Positions 1 through 10,808 of a stretch of DNA of 64,000 nt are shown here, one piece after another (position 1 is the first letter of the stretch; every line of letters starts with the position of its first letter). Location: positions 42,503,474 to 42,567,473 of the forward strand of contig CP154957.1 of assembly GCA_039621445.1 (NCBI GenBank). Direction: 5' to 3'. A program made the translations under genes and the position numbers. Under the pieces are notes generated by a model that was not told the origin of the DNA, did no database searches, and worked only from the letters and a program-made list of their open reading frames with translations. The stretch is from Euglena gracilis. Lineage: Eukaryota; Euglenida; Euglenophyceae; Euglenales.

Positions 1-240
1 AATTTTCCCTTCCGGCGCTTCGCGCCGAAAATTTTGGGCAATTTTGACAAATTTTTGTCAAAAAAGTGTCAAAAATGGCATTTTGGCCAAATTTTTGGCC
101 AATTTTTGGGCAAAATTTTTCGTCCCGGCGCTTTACGCCGGGACCAAAAATTTGGTCAAACCTCCGAAAAGGTGTCCTCTGACCGGGGGGGTGGTCATTG
201 GACATAGGGGGTTCGTTGGACATAGGGGGGGGGGGTAAAG
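1..240. repeat. Direct duplication, copy 1
   Basis: The first 240 bases reappear at 594-834 with few changes (for example cgcgccg versus cgcaccg). The unit holds two short inverted repeats (ggcgcttcgcgcc, ggcgctttacgcc) and ends in the words ctctgaccg and ttggacatag followed by G runs. No coding signal is visible. Confidence 0.85.
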
Positions 241-419
241 CTGAAACTGAATTGAACATTTCTAACCAAAGTGTGCTCACAGGGCTCTGTCTTTATTGTC
301 TGTCATTCCCTCAAAATTAATTATCCTTGTGATGATGGGGCAATTATCTATCATCGATTATTGGCTGAGTTCAAGTTGAGCTCGGAAATCCGAGGTCTTG
401 AAGTACCCCCCCCCTATGT

Positions 420-545
420 CCAATGAACGGTAACCTCTGTCCTCTGACCGGGGGGGGGGGGGGGGGGTCGTTGGACATAGGGTAGTGACCAAAAAGGTGT
501 CCTCTGACCGGGGGGGGGGGGGGGGGGTCGTTGGACATGGGGTCA
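420..545. repeat. Array of ttggacatagg / ctctgaccg words with G runs
   Basis: Two near-identical units combine the word ggtgtcctctgaccg, a run of about 18 G and tcgttggacat. The same words close both copies of the flanking duplication, so this looks like element-end sequence. No gene is visible between 240 and 594. Confidence 0.7.
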
Positions 546-593
546 AAAGAAAGTTGGTGGGTACCTGGGTCCCTACCCACCCAAAAATGCCCA

Positions 594-834
594 AATTTTC
601 CCTTCCGGCGCTTCGCACCGAAAGTTTTGGGCAATTTTGACAAATTTTTGTCCAAAAAGTGTCAAAAATGGCATTTTGGCCAAATTTTTGGCCAATTTTT
701 GGGCAAAATTTTTCGTCCCGGCGCTTTGCGCCGGGACCAAAAATTTGGTCAAACCTCCGAAAAGGTGTCCTCTGACCGCGGGGGGGGGGGTGGTCATTGG
801 ACATAGGGGGGTCGTTGGACACAGGGGGGGGGGG
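594..834. repeat. Direct duplication, copy 2
   Basis: Second copy of the first 240 bases of the window, in the same orientation, ending in the same G-run words. Confidence 0.85.
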
Positions 835-840
835 TAACTG

Positions 841-1769
841 AACACTGAATCTCACCTTCTGCCCCCCCCCCAACGTCGTCTCGACCTGTGGACTGCTTGC
901 CCGCTCCAAGTTTGCTTGTTGTTGAGGGTCAAGTGAGTATTCAGATTCAATTTCAGATTTCAAAGGATCTCAATGGCTGAGGTGTGATTGGTTGATTTGT
1001 TGACTTGTCCAAGGAGAGAAGCAAAAACCCAAAGTAAGTTTCCATTTTTCAAAAAACAAAATGAAACAACTTTTTCCAAATCCGCCAAGGGAATTGAAAA
1101 CACCCTGGGCAGGGTTTTTGATCCTAGGCGGGGACAGGACAAGCCAAGGGATCCGGCACCAACTCTGTCAACAGCCCAACAACCCGGTTTTCCCCCTACA
1201 AATGGCAGTATTTTCAACGCTCCCCCCCCCAAGCGGCCGGACACAACAACAGCAAAACACAACAGACCCAGAGCAATCTGGCCATTCAGCTGTCGCTAGG
1301 TCAGCTGATCGGACATGCCTTAAGCAATGGTATGGTCCAGAGCCCAAAATCATTCAGTCAATCTGAAGAAATCAGGCGACTGTGTGTTTTTGTAGGACGA
1401 GAACGCCATCTCCAAAAAAAAAACTCATCCATCAAGCGCGCTGATAAATCAAGCCGATGTGTGTTGTTGATTCATTGTGGCCTGCCTGGGGCCGTATTAG
1501 CAACCGCTCCGACGTTCCGGCGCAGGGGAAAATCTGGGGTCCATCCAGCCGTGGCACGGTGGACAGAGGCAGCGGCCCTGCAGACCCTGCCGCACGGCTG
1601 CCAGTCGCACCGGACACTGGCCGGGGGACGCCACCTGGTCCGCAGCGGTTCCCCCTCGGGGAAGGTACGGCGGTTAGGCACCGGGCGGCCCAGAGCGCCC
1701 GACACAGCAACGTGGTCGGGGCAGTCGGGGGGCACTGGGGGGCGGGAACAGGGAAGAACGGAAATGGGG
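841..1769. other. No gene recognised
   Basis: Open frames exist on both strands but overlap one another, have no conserved look and no convincing splice structure. Nothing further can be supported. Confidence 0.4.
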
Positions 1770-1945
1770 AAGTGGGGTGGTCGACCCCCCCCCGCCCGGG
1801 AGGGGGGGGGTGGTCAACCCCCCATCCACCACAGCATTTTCACAGATTTCCACCCGGCGCCAAAGGCGCCGGGAAAAAAATTTTGGGGTCGAAAATTGGT
1901 GCTCCCGGAAATCCGGGAGGAGGTGGGGGGGTCCCCCCCACCACC
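1770..1945. repeat. Dispersed repeat with ggcgccaaaggcgcc core
   Basis: A GTCGACCCCCC block, the phrase ccaccacagcattttcac, a ggcgcc inverted repeat and ggtgctcccggaaat are all found again at 26460-26560 and 26935-27085. This marks a dispersed repeat family. Confidence 0.7.
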
Positions 1946-3220
1946 CTGTCTGTTTGGCTGATTCCGTTCTGCCTGGGCGGGGACAGGCGGCGAACCCCGT
2001 CCCGGTGCCGCTGGGGCCCGGTGGGGAAGGGAGAGGGGCCTAAGGGGGGTGGGAGGAGGCGGCTGGGGAGGGGAGGGGGGCGGGGTGTTGTACAACACAC
2101 AGGGGGCGGGGCCGGGCCGCCTCCCCTTGTTTTGGGCCGCCGGAGCCGGCAGACGAGGGGACCCCCACCCGCACCCGACGCGTGAGCGGACCCGTCGGAC
2201 GCGGCGGACGCGGTGCGCGCGATCCCCACTCCCCCCCGTTACGCCGACCACGTGGGCCAGACCGGGGCAGCAGGGGCACTGCATCGTTCAACGCGAGGGG
2301 AATACAGAAAAGACGTCGAAATGGGCCCCGACGGGATGTTCGGCCTGTTTTTTTTTGCAAAATATTAACTGACGACCAACAAGCGCAAGTTCAAGGCAGG
2401 GGCCTGCAAATAAAAAAGATGGCTGAAGATACGATTGCTTGGCTTCGAGGAAATCCCAATGCACAATGGAAAAAGCATCGCACACCTTGTTTATGATGCA
2501 TTCCTAACGACAATACCAGGAAACAATTACCGTTAGAATGACAAATAACATACGATACCCTCCCAAAAAACCAACAGAACAATTCCTTGGTCCATTGGAG
2601 GAGATCTCCGGTTCTCTTGGCAGTTCATTGACTGACCCAGTCACCCCTGTGGAATAGGTGTTCCAGACCCCCCCCCCCACATGGGATCAACAGCAGCTGT
2701 TTTCCTAAGGACGCCCCCTCTCCCGAGGGATACCATGGGCCAGGTAGAAAAAGGTGCTGACTGGGGGAAAAAAAGTGCTGGACCCCCCGCCAGCACTTAG
2801 TCCGGGGGTGGGGGGGGGGGTCCGGCTGGCTGGCAGCTGGACCCGGCGCATACCCCAAAATCAGGCAAAAAAAAGTCCAAATCCAGCCGGGTTGGCACTT
2901 TTTCAGCCAAAAATTGGAGGCTGAAACCTGACAACAAACCCTCAAAAACGGCAATTTTTGAACATCTCTTGAAAAGTTTTTGGCACCTTGTGCTGAAAAT
3001 TCTTCGAAATTCTTAATTTCAAAATTCTTCCCCTCCAAACAAATCCAAACAATCAAAATGGTGAGGATATCAATTTTTTTGGAGGTTTAGGCCAGAAAGC
3101 CTTGTTAAATCCAAATAAAAATAAGGAATTCACCCGAAGTGCAGAGCACTGATAGAGAATATTTGTATCTTTGTTGACCGAAGAAATGATCATTTAACAG
3201 ACCTGGTTTCAGATGCTGCA
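1946..3220. other. No gene recognised; repeat fragments
   Basis: 2000-2300 is GC-rich without a convincing frame. 2745-2960 belongs to a dispersed family (ccagcac, C run, then a text ending in ggctgaaacc) found again at 40905-41110. No exon can be supported. Confidence 0.4.
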
Positions 3221-3225
3221 AAGCG

Positions 3226-3320
3226 TGCATCTCTTTAAGGACCCCAACCACACTGGGCTGGGGCTGGAAATTTGGGCTGGCTGGCCAGCACGCCCCCCCC
3301 CCGTGGGGTGGATCCCGGCA
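3226..3320. repeat. catctctttaaggacccc repeat end
   Basis: The phrase gcatctctttaaggacccc followed by gggctggctgg and a C run recurs near 30472 and at 39555, and inverted at 39950-39969. There it forms one end of a short inverted-repeat element. Confidence 0.6.
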
Positions 3321-3577
3321 GTACTCAAACGCACAGGAAAATACATTCAATGTTTTAAGCAAAAAAATAATAATAAAAACGAAAAAAAAAATGTGCAGGG
3401 GGTCAACCAGGCAAATTTGAGGTCAAGAATGATTTTTTTTGCATAATTGGCAATTGGCAGATTTTCTTGGTCATTTTTGCAGGTTCGATTTTTTGGTACC
3501 TGGTTTGACCCCCCAGTTCCAGCCAGAGGTCTGTCTTAGGCGGCCTAACTCGCACTTAGCTTTGAAAGTGACTGTAA

Positions 3578-4068
3578 ATTTGCGCCGACGCGCAAATCCC
3601 AAAAAAAGTTTGGTTTTCGACCACCGTGGCCTGAGACTCAAGACAGTCTGAAGATAATGTCTCCTTGCACCCCAGGGCCTGGGGACGAAACCAACGACTA
3701 GGAACTCCACGGTCCACGGGCACAGCGCTCCCGGGTCCCAGTGTGCATGAACACAAGGCGGCGGGTGATGAAACGAGGGGATTCCGCTTACTCATTTGCG
3801 CTTTGGCGCAAATTTTTGAAATTACAAAAAATAAAACCATTTGCGCTTTGGCGCAAATTTTTGACTTTTTCGTAATTCAACACGTGGGTGACCACTGCCG
3901 CACTTGAACAATGATAAGAACTTTTGTGTCAACGTGTGTTTCCATTTGCGCCAAAGCGCAAGGGGTAGGCCCATGAAGAATGGAAATTTAAGAGTTATTT
4001 TGCGCCAAAGCGCAAATAGAAATACAATTTTTAAACTGCGGTGAGCAGATGTATTGCGCTAACGCGCA
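3578..4068. repeat. Six dispersed TTTGCGC hairpins
   Basis: Hairpins of the form TTTGCGC-N4-GCGCAAA occur near 3578, 3794, 3839, 3944, 3998 and 4053. Stem sequence is constant and the central four bases vary (cgac, tttg, caaa, taac). This is the left edge of the hairpin-rich island that ends near 16.09 kb. Confidence 0.9.
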
Positions 4069-5052
4069 AACACGTTTAATGTGGAGGGCACAAACTACGT
4101 AAGCCTTGTGTGAATAGAGTCACTCACAGGACTCTCTCCAACAAACAGTCCTTGACTTTTAAGAATACCAAGCCATGACCCGACCATGGCTGACCTGTGT
4201 ACCAGTCTGTGACTTGTGCACCAGTAAGTCTGTCTATGTCCCACGGTGTTCGACGTTTATTAAGCCAGTACAATTTCAGAAAGTGTCAATGACCTTGTCA
4301 CGGCAGTGTTGCCACTGCATTTGTTCCTGTTTTTTTTTCTTTTTGTCTTCTCCTGGAATCCTGAGTTGTCACTTTCTCTCCCACGAGGATGCAAATCCGT
4401 ACTTACGGTTGATTGTGTACACAGCGACTGAGTTTTTAGTTGAGGGTTGTGTTGATGGGTGTTGTGCCTCAGATGTGTTACGCCTGCTCCCCACCCCGTT
4501 GTGCTTGACCGTATGACAGTCAAATCCGGGCCTTGACATCCGACTGTGAACTCTTTTTAAAAACCAAAAAAATCGCGATGTGCTTCTAATTAAAACTGGA
4601 ATTTATTTGTCGTTTGTACACTGCGAATTAAGTCTCTCTCTTTCAGTGAACACAATTTGTTGACAAATACCTACTGTCTCCTTGTACTTGTACCACCCAA
4701 CAACCTCTCCTTCACGTGCTATCTGATTGGTCCTATCGCGCTAGTGAAGACTCTCTCTCTCTCTCCGGGTTTGACTGCAGCCGCCCGTTTCTTCTCTGTT
4801 TTTGTGTGCGATTTCTATATAAATCGGTGCTCCCCCACAGGTCAAACTCAATCTAAATCGTTTCAGAATACCAACGGGAATTTGATCCATTCGAGTTCCT
4901 GTGCCACATCAGAAACATTGTGATGTTTGCTTTCAATCTATCTCCCCACTTTTCATTGACACCAATACTGCGTGTCCATTGCCTTGTTTTCTCTGACATT
5001 CCTTTGGCCTGTTGTATTAGAACGGAGAATTTCAGAAAATGTATCCCTTCGT
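4069..5052. other. No gene recognised; possible upstream region of gene A
   Basis: The stretch has lower GC than the exons that follow and no protein-like frame. It contains a CT dinucleotide run near 4750 and a TATATAAA at 4816. Confidence 0.35.
4816..4823 (+). promoter_or_regulatory. TATATAAA, possible TATA box
   Basis: A TATATAAA follows a CT-rich stretch. It is about 900 bases before the first usable ATG of gene A, so it would need a long or spliced leader. This is a match to a common motif only. Confidence 0.2.
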
Positions 5053-5096
5053 GCAGCAAATACCCATTGCGCCTGCGCGCAATGGGTATTTGCTGC
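5053..5096. repeat. Perfect 20-bp hairpin with 4-nt loop
   Basis: Two 20-base arms are exact reverse complements around a 4-base centre. The inner part is the TTGCGC stem of the island hairpins; the outer part (gcagcaaataccca) is extra, so this is an extended member of the family. Confidence 0.9.
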
Positions 5097-5423
5097 TGTG
5101 TGCGTGGTTAACGCTGTTTGTTTGTTACCTTGCCGTCAAAGTGCAGTGCTTCTTTTTTTTTACCATCACTCACAGTGCCTTTACAACATAACCTTCAGTG
5201 CCTTTCCAATACACCATTTTCACCCGACACGTTTGCGCTTTAGCGCAAATGTGTCAGGACTTCTTAGCATCAGCCTCAATTGAAACACCCCAAGGTGAAA
5301 GTCTGTGTAACGTTTTCCTGGTCATGATTCAAGATGAATTCAGTTTAAATTATGATGAGCCACAAGAGATGCAAACAACCCATCCCACTGACAGGGTATG
5401 AACATTAACCTTTTTAGGGCTGC

Positions 5424-5643
5424 GTACAGTTGTACTTGCGCGTTGGCGCAAATGTAATCCGACTTGCGCGTTGGCGCAAACGTAATTACATTTGCGCCAA
5501 CGCGCAAGTCTGATTACATTTGCGCCAACGCGCAAGTCTGATTACATTTGCGCCAACGCGCAAGTCTGATTACATTTGCGCCAACGCGCAAATACAACTG
5601 TACTTGCGCGTTGGCGCAAATGTATTTGTATTTGCGTGTTGGC
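5424..5643. repeat. Array of seven TTTGCGC hairpins plus a decayed one
   Basis: Tandem hairpins with stem TTGCGC and centre gttg or caac are spaced about 29 bases apart by the word gtctgattaca. The first two are in one orientation, the next four in the other, then one more flips and a decayed unit ends the array. The outer phrase gtacagttgtac / caactgtac makes the array itself roughly palindromic. It lies just before gene A, probably in its leader or first intron. Confidence 0.9.
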
Positions 5644-5712
5644 TTTCACACTTTTCCTTCTTCTGTTTGCATCAGTGCAGTAGTCAATCCCGCTCCCGTT
5701 CACCCAACTGAA

Positions 5713-6526
5713 ATGTCACAACCCAGCAGCCAGAGTTCCAGGCAGCGTGGTATGACTGGGTACTCTGAGGACGCTGTGAGCTGTGCCGAAGTGGGGAAGA
5801 TCCTGGGCCGCGTGGTCCGGGACCACTACGCAGCCACCTACCCCGAGTTTGTGGCCAAGGTTCTACAGGTGGACAGTCCACTCCTGAACTTGGTCATCCA
5901 GGTGGCGTACACTCGCGCCCCCCTGCGCTCCGAGGGTGGTGAGTCCCTGCTGGAAGAATTGCGTCGAGAGCCTCGTCGTCGCCGGACTGAAATGCTGCTG
6001 AAAGATTCCTGGGCAATGTACAGGGCCCTGCGTCTGCACGCCTATGCATGGTCGCTACAGCCTGTCATCGGACCAGATGACGTGCCCCTCGAGATGAAGC
6101 GGTCCGTCAGTCGGTACCTGCGGCCAAGTGGGATCCGGTCAGCCGCGGCAGACTGGAGTCAATCCTCAAGGCAGGCGCGGGCGGCCGCCCGTCTGTCAGA
6201 CCTCTGGGAGCAGATGGCTGGCAGCGCGGTGGTGCTCTGGTTCGACAACTTCTGGAAGATCCAGCAGACGTCCAACCCGAGGGAGCCCCTGCGGACCCAA
6301 GATTGCACGGTTATGGCGGTCATGCGGCCTACGTTGCTGGCAATGAAGGAGTTTCCTGGCTACCTGTCTCTGGAGCAGCTGCTGCATCGGGTGGTGGTCG
6401 TGGCTCACTGCCTCTGCAACACAGACCTGCAGGACTTCAGAAGCTTGGTGAAAGACGTGGCTGTCCGTCCGTTCTCATCCACAGAGTTCCGTGTTCCTCT
6501 GGACATCCCTCAGTCACGGTGCAGAG
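5713..6526 (+). CDS. Gene A exon 1, DNF-motif protein
   Basis: A GC-rich frame opens at ATG 5713, 17 bases into an exon-like stretch that follows a TTTGCATCAG acceptor-like site, and stays open to a stop at 6529. It encodes about 272 residues. Residues 90-135 are basic then mixed; residues 171-190 read as a hydrophobic strand ending in WFDNFWK and then NPRE. An Asp-Asn after a hydrophobic strand is typical of nuclease-fold recombinases, but that is only a shape resemblance. The next exon-like frame starts near 6915, so a donor (several GT near 6514-6531) probably removes the stop. I recall similar DNF...NP proteins as large uncharacterised families in dinoflagellate-type genomes; no search was made. 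Function unknown; a transposition-linked role is possible. Confidence 0.65.
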
Positions 6527-6530
6527 TGTA

Positions 6531-6914
6531 GGTGAACTTTGGTTTCTTCTGTTTTGTGTTTAAGTGCAATACAGTTGGTTTCTGAGTGTTTGATGATCCT
6601 CATGCTCTCTGTAGTTGTTCTTAGTGGATGCTGTTTCCGTCATGTTTTTCTCAGACAGCTTGCGCGTTGGCGCAAATTTCAGTGGTGTTGTGGTTGAATT
6701 CTGGTCATTTACGTTGCCTGTTGCAGACGACTGTGTTTGTGAAAATTGAGTGTGTTGGCTACGATCTCCATGTGCCCAGGTTCATTAGCTTTTTGTACAT
6801 GGCTGCTTTGGTTGTGTTCTCCCTTTTAACATTTGCGCTTCGGCGCAAATGTATTCCGTCAATCATCATACAATCCCTTTGTTTCTGTTCCGTGTGGCTG
6901 AACCACCTCTAAAG
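6531..6914 (+). other. Probable intron of gene A with two hairpins
   Basis: T-rich, stop-rich sequence between two GC-rich open blocks. It holds TTTGCGC hairpins at 6660-6676 (centre gttg) and 6831-6850 (centre ttcg). Exact splice sites are not fixed: the best acceptor is AAAG before 6915. Confidence 0.6.
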
Positions 6915-8584
6915 CTCCTGTGTGGCGGCCCTTCAGCGTTACCGCGGACAAGGTGTCCTCCCAGCTCGGCATGCTGAGAATCCTGCGGTTCTTGCAGCAG
7001 GACGTTCTCCGGCAAGTAGCTCCCCCTCTGCCACTGCTCGTCGACGTGAACCTGTGGTATCGACAGATGAAGGTCGTGTACGGCAGAGACTGTCAGCGCT
7101 GGAATGCTGCGGAGGCGTTGGAGCGATTGCCCCCCTTGTATGGGGTGTGGCATCCTTACAAGCAGGTGGTCAACGTGCTGTATAAGCGCCTCCTGCCACT
7201 CTTCCTGTTCTTGCAGAAGGGCACGCTCTCTGGAAGGCCCCAGGTGGTGGAGAAGCCCAAGCTGCGTGCCCTGGAGATGTGGCTGGGGGCGATGTTGATG
7301 GTCCCGGAGGACAGACGGCAGAGGCTCTCAGCACTGGTGAAGCTGCTGCGACGTAGGCGAGATGTGCTGCAACGTGAATATCAAGACAGGAAAAGTAAAG
7401 CAAGGGACGCCAAAAAGCGGCTGGATCAGGAGGAAGCAAAGGCTGCCAAGTACCTCACAAAGTCCTTCCGTGGTCGAGCACAGCTGGAGAGGGGGTCACT
7501 GTCGAAGCTGGCTGACCTGCACCGTGAAGCAGACACGACAGCTGCGCAGCACAGCGAGGCCGCCGCGGCGCTGAAGCTGCTGTGCACAGACCTGGCCGTG
7601 GCCAGTGCACTGGAGGACCTCTTCCTGGTGTGGGCTCCGGCCGCCTTCGCGCTGGGTTGGCGAGTGAGGGAGTGTCACTGGGAGCACCGCCAACGTGGGA
7701 CTGGTGGCGAGGCCCGGAAGGCGCTGGCCGCTGCGCTGTGTATGCTGTTGCACCTGGAAGCCCCACAGCCCCACCTGCGTTCTCGCGGCCGCAGTGAGTA
7801 CGTACGGACACTATCTGTCGCCCTGCTCATGTGGGATGACTGGCACAACTGGCTACCCGCTTGCTGCTTCTCAGAGGAGATGAACGAGGCCTCCTTGAGC
7901 AGGCTGGGCAGCTCTCTGAGGAAGCATCCAGAGGCGTCAACGATGGAAGACGTGATGGATCTGTTCCTGCTGGTGCGTCCCGGAAGACGGGGATTCAAGA
8001 AAGTCACTGCTGGAGGAGTGGAGGCGCAGTGGCTGGCCGTCTGTCTGCAGAACCTGGACAATCTGCTGGAGCACAGTGCAGACCACCCTGCTGATGGACA
8101 ACCCAGAAGGCTGGTGTCCGAGCTGGTGAGGTACGTGTCACTGCGTCCCACGGAGGCTCAGGTCGGTGCCGATCCCCAGTCCACGTACGAAGCAATGTCA
8201 CCGTGGCCGAAGGAGTGGCAGGGTCCTCCATCTCTGACATCAGGCAACGGTCCTTTGGGCACTGTGAAGCAGGTGGAAGAGGTGCTACACAGCAGCCTGG
8301 TGACCATGCTGAAGGACAAAGAGCAGCAGTCTCCCGAAGTGTGCGCAGAGCTGAACGCTCTCTGCGGAGTGCGCCGGCGAGCAGATGTGGAGAGCATTCA
8401 GCGTCGGTGGGACCAGGTCACCGGACGACGGCCTCCTCGTCAGACTGTGCAGCCTCCCAATGTGCCAGCCGGGGTTCTATTTCGAGGTGACGGGATGCCT
8501 GTTCCTTCTATATTTTTGCCAGCTTCAATGTTGTCGATGAAATTTGCGCCAACGCGCAAATGTAAACGGGTACGTGTGTTGTAA
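6915..8584 (+). CDS. Gene A exon 2, YGVWHPYK-motif protein with coiled coil
   Basis: One frame stays open for about 550 residues with GC-rich third positions. Counting from 6920, residues 39-58 include LLVDVNLWYR and a following YGR; residues 73-81 read LYGVWHPYK and lead into a hydrophobic segment. Residues about 140-185 are a charged coiled coil (many Lys, Arg, Glu, Gln). The rest is Leu/Arg/Trp-rich and helical. The last codons run into a long inverted repeat (8533-8812) and are doubtful; a GT donor at 8487 could end the exon earlier. Together with exon 1 this gives a protein of roughly 800 residues. No catalytic family is assigned. The DNF and WHPYK blocks together recall an uncharacterised multicopy family, remembered and not verified. 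Confidence 0.65.
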
Positions 8585-8812
8585 TTCTGTGGGGTTACAT
8601 TTGCGCGGCCGCGCAAATGTTTTCCAGTGATGTCTTTGGGAAGAGGTCCACTTTTGGCAGAGAAAAGCTGACTGACAATTGTGAACCATCACCGTGGACC
8701 TCTTCCCAAAGACATCACTGGAAAACATTTGCGCGGCCGCGCAAATGTAACCCCACAGAATTACAACACACGTACCCGTTTACATTTGCGCGTTGGCGCA
8801 AATTTCATCGAC
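8533..8812. repeat. 119-bp inverted repeat with 42-nt loop
   Basis: Left arm 8533-8651 and right arm 8694-8812 appear to be near-perfect reverse complements; the loop is 8652-8693. Each arm carries two TTTGCGC hairpins (centres caac/gttg and ggcc), so the structure holds hairpins within a large hairpin. It begins inside the last open codons of gene A exon 2. Confidence 0.9.
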
Positions 8813-9780
8813 TTGTTTTGATGATGACGTCATACAAGACTATTTCGTTGTTGGGCATATTGCGCGTCCGCGCAAGACGTTTTCCGTCTGCTAGTGGTCA
8901 AATGTGTGCCGCATTCAATGGTGGAGATCTTCTGGAATGTCAACGATCAAACGCCTCTCCTGACCTGAGAACTATCTGTGTTGAAAGAACCCCGTGGTCA
9001 GCTGTCCGGCAGCGGAGTCCTTCTCAGGAACGGGCCGGAGAACCACCCAGCAGGCGATCACGGTTTGAGGCAGAAGCCGTGTAGTGAAGCAGTCCCTGGC
9101 CATCAGCTACGCGGTGGAGTAGGACATCGTCAGTGAGGCATCAGTGAGCTGCTTCTCAGGATCCAAAAGCAAGCCAACAGTGTCAGTGGCAACAGACACG
9201 TGCAGATTCCGCATTCCATTTCCTCACAGGCCTTACCAACGGGGTCGTCGGTGTTGGTCGTCCCGGTTCTTTGGAACTGCCAGCCACCCAGTTGTATGCT
9301 TTTGCTGATCAGTTTCTGGGCAGTCAAAACCACCCTCTGTAGTGGCGTGTGTATACTGCATTGTTTTCGTAATGGGCGGGGGCCCTGCATTAGCCGTTAC
9401 ACCAGCTGTGTTGTGGTCCGCGCGCGCACGCAGTCCGTTGGAGCGTTACGCGATCTGTATGCTGACGTCCTGGTCGTCGTAACTTGTTTCCCATTTTTCT
9501 GCCACTGCATTGAGTGTTGGAATTTAAAAACAATGCATCTGTATAGCCCCGGTGATGACGGTCAGAAACATATCGGGCATTAATGACGTTCTTCACGGAA
9601 TCAATTTTTGAGAATTTTGACCCATGATGGAGACTCCAGCTGTTTTTGTGTATGCATTTTCCGGGTTTAGGTGTGGGGAGTTTGACACTGGTGAAAAAAA
9701 TAAAAGCGTGCTTCCTAAGTGACGTGTACTTTTCACAGTTGAACACCCACTATTTGCGCGAACGCGCAAGTGTCATTAAT
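8813..9780. other. Spacer between genes A and B
   Basis: No convincing exon. Hairpins lie at 8860-8875 (centre gtcc) and 9753-9769 (centre gaac). The end of the stretch reads as an intron end (CACTGCAG at about 9789-9796) just before gene B. Confidence 0.5.
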
Positions 9781-9797
9781 TTTCATTCACTGCAGCC

Positions 9798-10808
9798 ATG
9801 GATCCTGCCGGTGAGCCCCCTGTGGCCGGCGCTGCTGCGGCGGCGGTACCAGCGGCAGCTGCAGTGGGTGGTGCAGCAGCGGCTGGGGGCGCGGCAGGCG
9901 GTGGGGGTGCGGGCGAGCCCCAAGAGCAGGCATCTGGCGGCGGCGGCTTCCCCCGGCGGAGGGTGCAGCCCACCATCGCGCAGGCAGCGCCGGAGAGCCT
10001 GGACCGCTGGATCGCGGCGGTGGACAAGATGCTGCTGCTGTCCGAGCTGACGTTCGACGTGGCGCTGACGGAGGGCCAGATCCGGCCGATGAACGAGGAC
10101 CAGGTGAACAAGAAGTACCAGAACCTGCTGGCGAACCCCCCGGTGGTGGCGGTGCGCGTGGTCGTCTGGCAGCGGCAGGCCAACGGTGTGCTTTCTTTTT
10201 TTTTTGAATTTGCGCTTTGGCGCAAAAGAAGTGTTCTGGATGTGCTCAATGTTCATGATTTGACTTCACATTTGCGCGGTGGCGCAAATCTGTGATCTGA
10301 CTCTGTTGTTCACCATGTTTTTCTTTGCCTCAGTTCACCAGTACGTGGTGCTGTCGGGGCAGCACATCGTGAAGGCCCTGCTGCGGCGCGCGGAGGACTA
10401 CGCCCGGGACCTGCAGACGGTTCCCCCTGGCTCAGAGTCTCCTTTATCCCTTGTGGCTCGTTTCTCTGCGTTGTGATGATGGACAAGTTGTTAACCCCTC
10501 TCTGTGCCAGTCCTGAAATGTGTGACATGCAGTGTTTTGTGGTGATTGGGTTCTTGCCGCCATATGTGAAAAAGATGTTCTGTGACCAGTACGAGCGTGT
10601 CAGCGCCACCGTCCTCCGCCCCGAAGCACCCCTCAGCGCCCGACAGCTCGCCGCCGGCGATGCGCAGGCGGCGCAGACGGCGGTGGTGGAGGTGTCGATC
10701 CCCCAGTTTGCGGCGCTGCTGAGGGGTGGCCTGGACCTCTCTGACGACCCGGTGGAGAGGCTGGCGCTGGCGTACCGCAAGAGCGGCTGGGACCGCACTC
10801 TGAGCAAG
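9798..10808 (+). CDS. Gene B exons 1-3, ParB-like N-terminal domain
   Basis: Exons 9798-10185, 10334-10419 and 10590-10808 join in frame with GT-AG introns of 148 and 170 nt. The ATG directly follows a CACTGCAG acceptor. Residues 1-50 are an Ala/Gly-rich tail. From about residue 92 comes QIRPMNEDQVNKKY, then an NPPVVAVRVVVW strand, then YVVLSGQHIVKAL across the first junction. This order (position/preference strand, helix, strand, then xGQHxxxAL) is the arrangement of ParB/sulfiredoxin-type domains, where GxHR binds a nucleotide; here Arg is replaced by Ile, so activity is uncertain. Exon 3 (YERVSATVL...) is helical. The splice phases match exactly, which supports the model. Role unknown; DNA or nucleotide binding is inferred. 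Confidence 0.7.

Noticed and set aside
5424-5643. CRISPR array
   Set aside because: Units are self-complementary and the spacers are a single repeated word, in a sequence with eukaryotic introns; no cas genes.
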